64,000 nt of DNA, taken from assembly GCA_023213315.1 (NCBI GenBank), contig JAKCPI010000979.1, positions 38,952 to 102,951 of the forward strand. The letters run 5' to 3'. The notes under the pieces are model-generated. The model worked only from the letters and a program-made list of their open reading frames with translations, had not been told where the DNA came from and ran no database searches. Numbering within the stretch: the first letter of the stretch is position 1; each line of letters starts with the position of its first letter. Positions 43,986 to 55,200 of the stretch are shown in pieces. The stretch is from Euborellia annulipes. Lineage: Eukaryota > Arthropoda > Insecta > Dermaptera > Anisolabididae. A program made the position numbers and the translations under genes.

Positions 43986-44747
43986 AATAAAATAATGAAA
44001 TACAACTAGCTGCAGAATTTCTTCGCCTTTTCACCTATCCTGATTTGTGAGATCTGTTTTATCAAGGTGCTAGTTCACACAGTCACGGAATTAGTGTACA
44101 TGTGTCATTTGGGATGCATGTGCTGGCAGATAGAAACATTTTTACTATTTCCCATAGATTAACAAGGAAGGGACATTTAAAGACCCCCCCCCCCCCCCCG
44201 TTGCTTGTCTCTTTTACCTATGATTGCTACTACATTCATTTTATTTACTAGAAAGTGATAAGATAAGAAAAATTTATTTCTTTTTCTTTTAGCAATCGTT
44301 ATTGGATATTCTATTAAGGAACTTAATTAAAGTTAAAGGCTTTTACGGTTGTATATGAGAGATGTAAGCGTAAAAAAAAACTTTATTTGCATTCAGAGAT
44401 CTCTATTGTGAGTTGCTTGTTCACAATCAATCGTTTGACTTTTGTTATGCATACAATTTTTGTTTTGTTTCATTCTCTCCGCGTAAATTTTACATCGATT
44501 TGCCACAAACCCTGATCCATGTTTTTTTTTTCCAATAATCAAATTAAATAAAAATTTAATTAACTAATTTAAATAAATAAATAAATTTATTAACGACCCG
44601 CTTAGAAATGAAATAAAAGAAGACTCAATTTTTTTTTTAAATTTGTTCTTTCGATTGCTGTGATAGCTTCACTGCAATGATCTTGACGAGTCAAATAAAT
44701 TAATTTTTTATTTTTTGCTTTCTCTTACCTCTATGTATATTATCAAT

Positions 44748-44850
44748 AACGGATATCGTTAAAGTCTTATATGTTCTGAGTTCCCGAAAAGACTGTGTGA
44801 ATGTGTGTGTGAGTGTGAATGAGAAAAAAAGTGTGAGTGTTTAAAAATAA
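44748..44850 (+). repeat. tRNA-derived SINE family A, tail fragment
   Basis: AACGGATATCGTTAAAGTC, CCCGAAAAGACTGTGTGAATG and GAATGAGAAAAAAAGTGTGAG match the 3' half of family A in sense orientation. Confidence 0.6.
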
Positions 44851-45127
44851 AAACCTTGTAGATTTTAAAGGGAGAGCAATATAATAAATTGTTCTTCTAG
44901 AATCTATTAATTAATAAAATTATATAAACAACACAAAAGTAAAGTTGATAACTAAAAGATGGTGTCACTAAAAGAACAACTGGCTGGACAGCCCTCCTCT
45001 ACGGATCCATAAAAAATTATCAACAATTTTGTATGATTTAACCTTTTAATTGCTAATTTATTTTTATTTGTTTCAATTAATGCTAATTATATTTGATTAT
45101 TTATGTCAAAGAGGAAATATTTTTTTT

Positions 45128-45357
45128 TTCTAACACTCTACTTTTTTTCCATTCACACTCACACACAGTCTTTTCGGCAACTTAGACCATATAAGACTTT
45201 AATAATATACTCGTATATATTTGGGGTCCAGGCATTCTTATTTAAGCCATTTAGTATCCAAATGGCTTAAATAAAAGCATCGGATTGCCTGGGATCCGAG
45301 CCCGCGACCCTTGGTATACAAGGAAGGCGCACTACCAACTACACCAAGCCAGAGGGC
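45128..45357 (-). repeat. tRNA-derived SINE family A (full copy)
   Basis: TCATTCACACTCACACACAG-like tail, AGTCTTTTCGGCAACTTAG, the GGCTTAAATAAAAGC palindrome and a head with B box GGCTCGGATCC on the minus strand. The A-box side reads TTGGTGTAGTTGG. The ORF at 45311 starts in this SINE. Confidence 0.7.
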
Positions 45358-45359
45358 AG

Positions 45360-46630
45360 GAAATATTCTAAAATATGAAAATTCAATATTTTTCATAAGC
45401 AGCGATGATGAAATTAGCGAGAGGTCCTTTAGGTCTCATTTAATCCTTCTCCAGCTTCTCGTTTTAAGATTATGTCCAAGCAAACCCCCCCCCTACCCTC
45501 CTGGCTGAAATAAAACAAGTACTACAGTATATTCGATCTTGTCTAACTGCTTCAACTTGCCTCGTTCAAGTTTGAAAGGCAAATTCACTTTTTCTTAAAT
45601 AAATAAATTTCATTATTAATATTTTAGTTGTTAATATAAATTTAAATTTAATTATAATTCACTATACCATAGCCTAGGCTCCCATGTGTTATGTATGCAA
45701 AGCCAAAGCAAGCCCGTTGCCGTTTGCTGGTTCAGTGCATCCCAGGCCAATGGCTTGTTTTGTTTACATCTTTTTACTTTCATGTTTTGTCTCATCAGCT
45801 TATAAATTTATTTGAGGCCTCTTTTATTCCATCGAATGATAATCGAGAAAGGCACTCGTTAGATACGTCTTTCCATTTCTCCTTGCTTAAATAGAATAAT
45901 ATATTATTTGATTTCTAATGGATAGGTAAATTTATTAGCCTAGCTTAAAAACAAGTCGCCATTTAGCCTACAATCATTTATTAGATTTGTTAAATAGAAA
46001 TTTCCCTTTTTTATTTTGATTGATATTAACAATTAAAGGTAATTAGCATTATTTAAAATAATGGAACATAAACAAAATAAATCAATTTAAAATAAAAATA
46101 AATTAGTAATTAAAAGGTTAAATTATGTAATTTCATAATGTAAATTTTAATTTTCTTGGAATGCGAAAATTCATAATAATTATTAGATGGGAGTGCCCAA
46201 CCGGTGATTGAATGAAGAGATTGCTCACCAACCCTTTTGCTTTTTATACAGTACTGGACGGTCCCATCGGGATTCGGGGCCCTCAAATATAACGAGACAA
46301 CAAAATAAACATGCAGGTGACGTATGTAGCGTTCAATCGAAAATGTTTATCAATTACTAATGTACTTTTGGAATTTTATTTTCCTTAAATTTAGTATTGT
46401 GGGCCTATATCAGCGATGTTTCCCGGGCCTAAATGTGTTTCCAGTCCAGCCCTGTGCCGATTTATAACTATATATCTTCTACACCTCTTGAATTAGGTGT
46501 CATTGGTATTTGTTTGAGCTTAAAAGCTTTGTTTTGTGTATTTGAAACAACGAGATGTGGCACAAGCAAGTTGGGAATGAATGAAGAAACGTTGGCAATA
46601 GTCAAACGAATAGGAAAGGAAAAGATTGCT
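45360..46630. other. Stretch without recognised gene
   Basis: AT-rich sequence; ORFs at 45691-45894 and 46433-46702 show no domain. The latter overlaps the GC-rich exon candidate on the other strand. Confidence 0.35.
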
Positions 46631-46637
46631 CACTCAC

Positions 46638-46790
46638 CGTTGCTGTTTGTTCTGGCGCGTGATGCCGCGATGCAACTGAAGGCCTGCCAGCCAGCCAGTT
46701 GAGAAAGACGTGACGGTCGCCTCTCAGGTGGTCGCCGCCGCCGCCGTCGTCGCCGTAGCCGTCGCCGTTGCCGTCGCCGGTTATTTCTTC
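46638..46790 (-). other. Candidate GC-rich 5' untranslated exon
   Basis: Minus strand: after a (GA)n tract comes a CGGCGACGG-rich segment with many CpGs, ending at a consensus donor CAACG|GTGAGTGAG (46637). No ATG lies in it, so it would be untranslated. It is downstream of the arginase gene and upstream of the EML-like first exon on the same strand, which has a candidate acceptor at 28467; it may be that gene's leader. The long Arg-rich and Val/Ala-rich ORFs here simply read the CGG repeat. Confidence 0.4.
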
Positions 46791-47504
46791 TCTCTCTCTC
46801 TCTCTCTCTCACTCACTCTTGTCAGGTGGCCTGAAAGTGAAACGGCCAAAGCAAAAGGCTTTAACTATCATACCTTTCCCAAAGGACTAACGCCCAATCT
46901 GAAAACATTCGCCCTCTCATGTCACTCACCATCGAGAATGGCTGTTTGAAGAAGAAGAGGAATTTCACCGGAAATGCAATATGCAAATTTAAATGCCCGA
47001 TTTTTAATTACCAGTCGGTGTGATTGACTTCTTTTTCGGCATCTGCGTTTCAGCATCTAACAGTCGAAAACTCGGACGCAAATTTTACTTTAATTCAACA
47101 ATAAAATTGAATTTTTATAATAAAATCCAACAATAATATAAAAAATCTGGCGTGAGTGGTCGCACAGAACACAACTTTCGCCTACTTTAGTGACACACTG
47201 TGTCGACATTTATTTACTTTATCTCTCTTCGGTCATTAATGTCAGACTGACACGTTGTGGTTGCTCTGAAAGGAATAATACTGAGGTGGGTTCCCGTTTC
47301 CTTCCTCAGGAGGATTTCATCTCATAGAGTTGGATAATTTTTTGCCATGAGGTGGATTTGAACTCGAGTTCTCGATTGCAGTGGATTATTAATTCATTAA
47401 ATAAATACAATAGACAGCGATTGCTTTCAGTAAAATGTTTCTATGGAGGGGCCATCCATCTTGACACATCACAAAACAACTTCAATCCGGGGGGGGGGTA
47501 ACAG

Positions 47505-47650
47505 GAAAATTGATAAGGCCCTTGGACCTCCATCTCTTATGCTAAGGGCCACATCCCGTCTCTTGAGACAAATTTAATTGGGTACCAATCAATGGAAATA
47601 AATAGGGGTCTAAAAAGACATTTTGGTTGCCTAAGCCCAAGACTCGACTC
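47505..47650 (+). repeat. tRNA-derived SINE family B, decayed plus-strand copy
   Basis: CATCCCGTCTCTTGAGACAAA, AATTGGGTACCAATCAATGG and GGGGTCTAAAAAGAC match the family B body. It is followed by CTCGACGTTTCGGC at 47690, a remnant of another hammerhead-type element end whose stem II is missing. Confidence 0.5.
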
Positions 47651-47839
47651 CAGGGCTCCGGTCATGTTGCTGGTTGAGTTTTATTCTCGACGTTTCGGCT
47701 TTTCATTTCAAGACTGTTAGAAATTATTTTTATCTTTAAGAAATCCAGATTCGTTGGCAATCTTTTCTTTTTGATTATCGATTTAAACTATCAGATTTTT
47801 TTGGTTCTCTCCTCGTCTATAGTTCAACGCAGAACCGAT

Positions 47840-47936
47840 TAAAAAATCTAGAGTTACAAGCACCGAACACAACTTTCTCTTGCCGAAGGGTAAGAGAAAG
47901 TTGTATGCTGTGCGACCAGTCACACCAGATTTTTTA
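47840..47936 (+). repeat. R1 terminal hairpin, solo
   Basis: Nearly complete R1 3' hairpin: AGAGTTACAAGCACCGAACAC arm, ACTTTCTCTTGCC, GGTAAGAGAAAGT and GACCAGTCACACCAGA. The R1 body is absent or too decayed to see. Confidence 0.6.
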
Positions 47937-48299
47937 AAATTATATTCGCATGTGGCAATTTTTTGATAAGTTCTTTCTTAAAAAATGAGATTTTAAAAAA
48001 AAAAAAAAAAAATAATAATAATAATAATTTTAGAGTTAATTAAAATCGCGATTTTTAACTTTGTCCACCAACCGTAGGTTGGACAGGTAAAGTTAATGTG
48101 ATCGTAAAAAAAATCGAAATTTTTCTGAAGCTACCAAAATGCGTTTTGAGGTCCCCTGAATCCATTTAAGAAGTTTTTGGAATGATGTCTGTGTGTGTGT
48201 CTGTGATAATTTTTTTCGTCAACGAAAACTCAAAAACTATTCATTCAATTGTTTTGAAATTTTGCACCCATAAACTAGGGGTAGAGGCCAAGAACTGAA

Positions 48300-48500
48300 A
48301 AGCTTTTGGTAAACATCGGACCATTAGGGGGGGGGGGGGCTCTAGGGGGGGACAGATATTTTTTTCTTAAATAACCTATAATTTTTTTATATATTCAGAA
48401 ACTAGACTTCCTCCCGAGTAAAATGATATATAATATGTATAACATCGGACCATCAGGGGGGCTCTAGGGGGGGGGGGGACAAATATTTTTTTCTTGAATA
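48300..48500. repeat. Partial tandem duplication with G runs
   Basis: AACATCGGACCATtAGG, GGCTCTAGGGGGG and ATATTTTTTTCTT occur twice, at about 48314 and 48443, a spacing of about 129 bp. One full unit plus part of a second is visible. Confidence 0.6.
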
Positions 48501-48784
48501 GTGGGTGGGCAAAGTTGTGCGCTCGGCTTAGTAGACCCTTTTTTCTTATTTAGTCTACAAGAGTAAATAGTGAAATCCATTAAAAAATGTATTATTAGGC
48601 TACTTACTTTTTTTTGTTTGTTTTTTCCTTCTCCATTGTAATTTGAATACAAAAAATCTTGCGCCTGACCTAATCTGATTGAGATAACTAGAGAAATTAA
48701 TTAAATAGAGTTGAAAAATATTTAAAATAATTAATAATTTTAACGAAAATTGTTTATTTTTTTTAAACAATAAATGATAAAGGA

Positions 48785-48972
48785 GCTAACTTCAGAAAAC
48801 TGAAAAAGTGCATCAGCAAAGTATTAGTACTCTTTGACCGTTTTTGTTTAAAAGCTTATTTTCACGCTCCATGGGGGTAAATATAAAATTTCAACTTCCT
48901 AGCTCAATTCCTTCATGCTTAAAATTGAACACAGACACATATATTAACATATATAGAAGTAAGAGAAAGTAA
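48785..48972 (-). repeat. R1 repeat, internally deleted copy
   Basis: AAAGTGCATCAGCAAAGTA, AAAAGCTTATTTTCACGC, TAGCTCAATTCCTTCATGC and the terminal AGTAAGAGAAAGTA hairpin. The segment between the microsatellite and the terminal hairpin is missing. Confidence 0.6.
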
Positions 48973-49018
48973 AAAGTCAGTGAATATTCTCTCATCTATT
49001 GAGATAGCATTAAGGCTA

Positions 49019-49245
49019 GAGCCTGGTAGTTAGGCAGCCCAAATGGCAGCTTGTCAGTGCCGGAAATAGCTTTCTCAAAGCAGAGAATAGATCGAAGGAC
49101 CCTCCCTTTTTAACAATAGACTAACCATACAAATTTATCATTTGAATATAAATTTCAATATATATTGAAATAAAAAGTATCTGAATATTTTAATAAGAAA
49201 AAACGTTTAGTGATTTGGGCTGCCTAACTACCGGGCTTTAGTCTC
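49019..49245. repeat. MITE-like inverted repeat
   Basis: GCCTGGTAGTTAGGCAGCCC at 49021 faces GGGCTGCCTAACTACCGGGC at about 49216, a near-perfect terminal inverted repeat around 160 bp of noncoding DNA. No clear target duplication was found, so its class is open. Confidence 0.6.
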
Positions 49246-49447
49246 AATACTATTGAGAGATGGTATTAATATAAGGAAACATTTATGTATTCTTTGCATT
49301 CTCCGATTGTAAACAAATCCTCAAGCAGGCAGTGGATTGGAATAATAATAATTCTCTTCTCAAATATTTTTTAGCTGAACTTAACAAACGATATTAAGGA
49401 TTTTGGTATAATAATAAAACAAAGAGGATTTAAAAGAGAGCTATTCT

Positions 49448-49638
49448 TTATTTTAATAATTGTCTCGATCCAAATGCAGATCTAATAATAAGGATTGCAG
49501 CTTGTAGAGTGAGCTCTACATCTTGAGACGTGCCGATAGCCGGATTCACTTCCACTAAGTCCATCATTCGAAGTCTCCCCGTGCTGTGGACTCGTTCACA
49601 GATTGCAAGCCCTTCGCGTAAAGTGAGTCCCCCGCGTT
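49448..49638 (-). CDS. Arg: Arginase exon 6 (C-terminus)
   Basis: Acceptor TTTTACAG precedes 49638. It encodes RGGLTLREGLAICERVHS, DLVEVNPAIGTSQDVE and a short basic tail QLLK with stop at 49450-49448. GGLTxREG and LVEVNP are conserved arginase words. AATAAA lies at 49452-49447. Confidence 0.92.
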
Positions 49639-52173
49639 CTGTAAAACAATCACGGGTCGATTGCACGTCTCTCTTTCTATCAGATAACAAAACATCCAAC
49701 ACGTTTAACCTTCTAGTTAAAAACATATGAGTTTTTTCACTTTGAAGTTTGTGAAGTTAGCAACTTAATAAAGGCATCATTTTTAAAAAGTATTAAAAAT
49801 TAAAATAATTAATTAATTTTTAACAAAAATTTTAAAATTTCTAAAAAAAAAAATAATAAATAAACAATGCTTGTGTTTCTAATTTCACCCCTTATACCGA
49901 ACTTTTGGTCTGTGCTCTTATATATTCATATGATTAGCTTAACTATAACTGAAACAACTGGCCCTAAGAACATTAGCTCTGTTTCTTGCCTTTGGTGCCC
50001 GTTGATGGTGCTTCACTTGGATCCAAGCTGTCGATATCGTAGCTCAGATGCAAGGGTCTCCTGCCTTCTGGATCGATTTTATTCAGAGCCTCCTCAATTA
50101 CCTTATGGATTCCCATTCGTTGGACATCCTGGCCAGAGTAGGCGGCCACGGAGTGCTCTAACACCATTTCTCTGCAATTCAATAAAGAGAATTATTATTA
50201 TCTCGGGCAATCAACTCCGTTCGTTGCTGAAATCTATTTGTTTCAAATAAATTTTCAAATTTTTTACATTTTAATATCTCCCTTTAAAAAAATCTCAATA
50301 TATGCTAGCGGAGTATTCGTCTATCTGTCTGGCTTTATCCAATCCGAATTCGATCCCCGATCTCTCTAAGAAAAATAGAAATTTAATTATTTAACAATTT
50401 TTTATTTTTCATTTGAGAGATTTAATTATTTTAATTAATTGGCTTTAGTTTTTGATAAGGCAATACAAAACTCACACAACATTATTTCATTAAAGGATCG
50501 GCTACCAAACACAACTATCTCTAAGAGTATATAATAACAAACAACAATTATGTTCAAAGAGACTCCAACACCAATTATAAAAAATTCAAGGGATGTAGAA
50601 ATATATAATTGTAGGTTATATTTGTTTTTGTAAATGAAGACAAGTCAAGTTGCGTTGATTGTTGCGATTTATTCGATGTTTTGGAGAAATTTTCAAGAAT
50701 GTGGGCATCGATTATGGATATTTGTAGTGAAAGAGACTTTTGTTTTTTATAGGTTACTTACTTTTCGAATTGGTCCAGTTCCCGGAGGCCAATATAAGCG
50801 AATCTTGATGATAGCGGGATTGTGGCTGTCTTCCATTCAAGTCCTGGCTGATTTCTATAATGTTGTCCCATTTCAGAAGAGATGAGCGATACGGGCATTC
50901 CGTGTGCATTGCCCGTTGGCGACGATCCAAATGTATTGATATCCGCATGAGCATCGATCCAGAGGACGGCCAATTCAGGCTCCACAAGTAAATGTCCATG
51001 GATGGAACCAAATGCTATTGAATGATCCCCGCCCAGGAGACATATTTGGGACTCTTTTTGCAACAGCCTCTGCGTCGCCTTCGACACCTGACAGAAACAA
51101 GTAAATTAACATTTCAATCTTAATAAGGGCCGGTTGCTTCTCTATCATAACCAAGTCGTAGATATTGTAGTTTAGCAAAGACCTAAGAGGTGAAATTAGC
51201 AACATAAGCCTTGTTTATTTATTTGTTAAAAAATTAATTTGCTTTAATTAGTTTTTAATAATTTGTATAAATGATGCCTTTATTAAGTTGCTAACTTCAC
51301 AAAAAACTTCCTTATATCTCAGATAGCTAATATGTGAAAAAACTCATTTTTTTTTTAACTCAAAGGTTAAGCGTGCTCTTGTTTACTATTTCAATGATTT
51401 GTTATCGGTCGGATAAGTCTGCTAGTTGATTAGAAGTGAAGCAACCTCATTTCGAGTTTAATTTAAATTGTTGTTTTCTATTTTAAAGAACAAATTATCC
51501 TAATTCCAATAAAAATATTATTTGGGGGTAAGGGGGGAGGGTCTGATCGTAGCCCCTCCCCCTAAAATGACGTCATAAATCAGGATTTAAGTTTACCTCA
51601 AGATTGCAGGCCAAAAAGTGTTCATAATTGAGTACTGCTGTTTTCAATGCAGGATCTAATTTCATGGGGGTGTAAGTGATATCGCCATAATCATACACGA
51701 CATGTCCTAGAAGGAAGAAAAAAATAAAAATAAATAAATTGAAAATACAGGGTAATAGAATAAATAAATAAATAAAAAAATAAACTAAACGTACCAATTT
51801 GTTTAAGCTGTTCGATGAGTCCGGCTTTTCGAATTGCCGATGGACCTCGATCTACGCCCTCCTTTCCCTGGAACAAGAATATCGATGGACGCTCTCTTTT
51901 CCACTTTTAAATGAAATAGGATAGGATTCAAGGTATAAGTATGGGAAAATATTTTACTTTCTCTTACCTCTATATATGTTAATACATAGAAGGGGGCCCC
52001 GGGGGGGGGGGGGGGGGGGGTGGGTCTCCACACGGGGGGGGGGGGGCCCGGGGGGTTTTTTTAATTGAAAAAATAATAGTAATATATTTTTTTTTAATGG
52101 ATATTTATAAGTCTGGGGGGGAGTGGAGGGTGGGTGGGTGGGGGGGGGGGGGGGGGGGTGTGTGAGGGATGAG

Positions 52174-52207
<34 letters not shown>

Positions 52208-55200
52208 AGAGAAAGTATTGGATTCATGTCAAAAATTCGATGTCGAGATTTTGACGGATATACACGTTTTGAGGTCCCCTGAATAAAAAAAAGTGGTTTT
52301 CGCGACATGGTCTGTCTGTCTGTGAACAAAATATCTCAAGAACGAAAAGGTTGAAATTTTATATTTAAGAATATGAGTAGGACGGCAGCCAGTAAAGAAA
52401 TCAGACAAAAATTTAGTCAATCTTTATCTAATTTTATTAGGATTGCCGACGTTTCGGACGCAAATCGCGTCCTTCCTCAGGACAATCGATAGTTAATGAA
52501 ATACAGATGGACGTATTTTTTTAAATAATAAATATAAAAAAAACACAATTCACCGGTGTGAGATGCATCGTTTCTTGCTGTATATAATCATAGACGCCGG
52601 AACTGGGGGCAAGGGTACATTGCCCCCCCTTCCCTGGCGACCTATAGGAGGAGGGGGGCAGATGTCTTCTTTTATTTCATTCATTTTTAAAAAATAATTT
52701 TTACTTTTGAAAAATAAAATCTAAATTGAAAATTTTTTTTTTTTTTTTTTTATAAAAAACATTCACACTTTTTTCTCATTCACACTCACACTCACTCACA
52801 CATTCACACTGTCTTTTCGGCAGCTCAGGCCATATAAGACATTTACGATAACCGTTATTTATTGTTATATATGGAAATAAGAAAAATAAGAAGAAGCATA
52901 GCGACTAATAATATTTATATTTTGATATTTCATAATATTTTCTATTTATGTTTTTGTTAATAACTTCCTTCTAAATAAATCGTTTTTCATGTTCTCAACT
53001 GAACTCTGTTCTACGAATTTTATATAATAAAATGGCGACGAGGATATAAATGGATTGTTAATACAATATTGAATGGACTGAAATAGCAATACTTCAATTT
53101 CCAATAATGTCTGAGGCAGAACTTCAAAGTCAGATAAGTTGTTTAACGGAATTAATTTCAAAGCTTGCTGAGTTGCAGGTGAGCGCTCATAATAATAATT
53201 CGCAAACCCCTAGATTTTCCTTTGACCAATTTCAGTTAAAAGGCACCGAAAATATTGATGAATATTTTAACAGATTTAAATTACAACTAAGATTGTGTAA
53301 AGTTCCTACTGCTAATTGGGGTGCCCACTTAAGAGTTCATATGGGTCCTGAATTGAATACTATACTCAAAAATTTAGTTTATCCGAAAGAAGTAGATGAT
53401 CTTGAATTTGAGAGTATTACGAAACTCCTGGTCGATCACTACATTAAGTCCAAAAATAAATTTAGTGAGGCAATTAAATTTCGGAGGGTAATTCAGCAAG
53501 CAAATGAATCGATTACGGAATTTGTAGTTCGCCTAAAAGAGGGTGCAAGATTTTGTCAATTTGGGGATTTCCTTGATTATTCATTGACCATTCAATTTAT
53601 TCACGGCTTAAACCAAGATAATATTAGAGATGAAATAGTATCTAAAAAACCTCAAAGCTTTGATAAGGCTGTTGAAATTGCGTTAGATATGGAATCAACT
53701 CGGGAGGCAGCCAATTCTCTCAAACCAAATTTAAATGATGGTCAAAATAAATTGTCTTATAATAACAAACCACGATATAGGAAAAAACCAGAATTTAAAT
53801 CCGAAGTAAAAGATCAGTTGTCGGGGTCCAAGAATGAGGAAAAATCTGAAAATTCTAAACCTCCTTTTAAATGTTTAAGTTGTGGTGGTACTCATTGGCG
53901 ACATACATGTAAATTTAGGAATTCTATTTGCAGAAATTGCACTAAAAAGGGTCACATATCTACTGTTTGTCAACAAAAGAAATGTCACCAAATGAATGAT
54001 GAAAATGATGATAGTCCACGTTCTGAACAAGATGAAGGGGAAATTATGCAATCAAATTTTGATTATTTCCATACAGTTAAGGATTGCACTTCTAATTCGA
54101 ATCCCGTAAAAGAAGTTCCTTTTTCTGATCGCCCTCCTCGTACAATGATCCGGGTTTATTTAAACAATAAACCGGTATCTATGGAGCTTGATACTGGTGG
54201 AGCCTGCTCTATTGCTAATAAGGCTATTATTGAACAAATAATGCCAAATTACAAGTTATATCATTCATCTAGAATATTTTCAAGTTATACCCACCAAAAA
54301 TTCAAATGCTTAGGTTACACTCCGATTCAAGTTAAATTTCGAGAGCGATCAAAGATTCTTAATCTTTATATAACTGATTTACCTGTTGATTGTATTTTTG
54401 GCCGTGAGTGGATTATTCATTTTGCTGATTTGTTGTCTTTCAGTGATTTTTTCAAAGTCAATCAAGTAGTTGATCAGGAATTAAAAGAAGGTCATTTAGC
54501 AATCAATAAATTATTGAATAAATATGAGATGTTATTTAGTGAAACTGCAGGAACATTGAAAGGGCCTCCCTCTGATATTCACTTAAAGCCCAATGCGAAA
54601 CCTGTATTTGCATATGCACGTAATATTCCGTACTCACTCCGAAATACATATGCTAATGAAATTGAAAAGAAATTAAAATCGGGGTTTTATAAAAGGGTAA
54701 CACATTCTCAATGGGCTTCTCCGACACATGTCGTTGTGACTGAGAACAAGGTAAGGGTTACAGGTGATTATAAAGCAACCCTTAATCCACAGCTCATTGT
54801 CGATGAATTTCCGATTCCACGTATCGATGATATTTTTAACAAGTTGCGCGGAGCAAAAGTATTCTGTAGATTAGACATTACCGACGCTTTCATGCATTTA
54901 ACTTGCAGTGAGAAATTTTGCGAGGCATTGACATTGAATACGCCGACACATGGCCTTATAAGACCGCTGAGGGCGCAATATGGAGCCGCCTGTATTCCCG
55001 CAATATTTCAAAAGAAAATGTCTGAAGTGTTACAGGGCTTAGAAAACGTAGTTAATTTCTTTGATGATATACTAGTTTTTGCTGACTCTGTAAAAAATGT
55101 TCTAATAGCCCTCGAAAAGGTATTTGATAGACTTCTCGAATTCGGCCTAAAATTACGTCGGTCTAAATGTGCTTTCTTATTAACTAGTGTCGAATTTCTT

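Larger units (their letters stand above)
43512..44047. repeat. Fold-back element F5 with a hammerhead-like motif in each arm
   Basis: The arms begin CAnnTCAGnATAGGTGAAAAGGCG and run through CTGCAGCTAG and ATTTCATTATTTTATTCCCA to the motif (left about 43512-43625, right about 43930-44047). The 300-bp middle is AT-rich. The ORF at 43523-43816 starts in the arm and is spurious. Confidence 0.8.

Noticed and set aside
46630..46949. Arg-rich minus ORF and Val/Ala-rich plus ORF
   Set aside because: Both simply translate a CGG/GTC repeat and a CT microsatellite in different frames; no domain and no ATG context.
47680..47720. Hammerhead motif at the ACGTTTCGGC word
   Set aside because: GAAACGTC is present on the minus strand but there is no stem II and the upstream box is CTTGAAA; kept only as a remnant.
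52735..52862. Extra LTR of the gypsy element
   Set aside because: This sequence matches the tail of SINE family A found at six other places; the true LTR begins at 52863.
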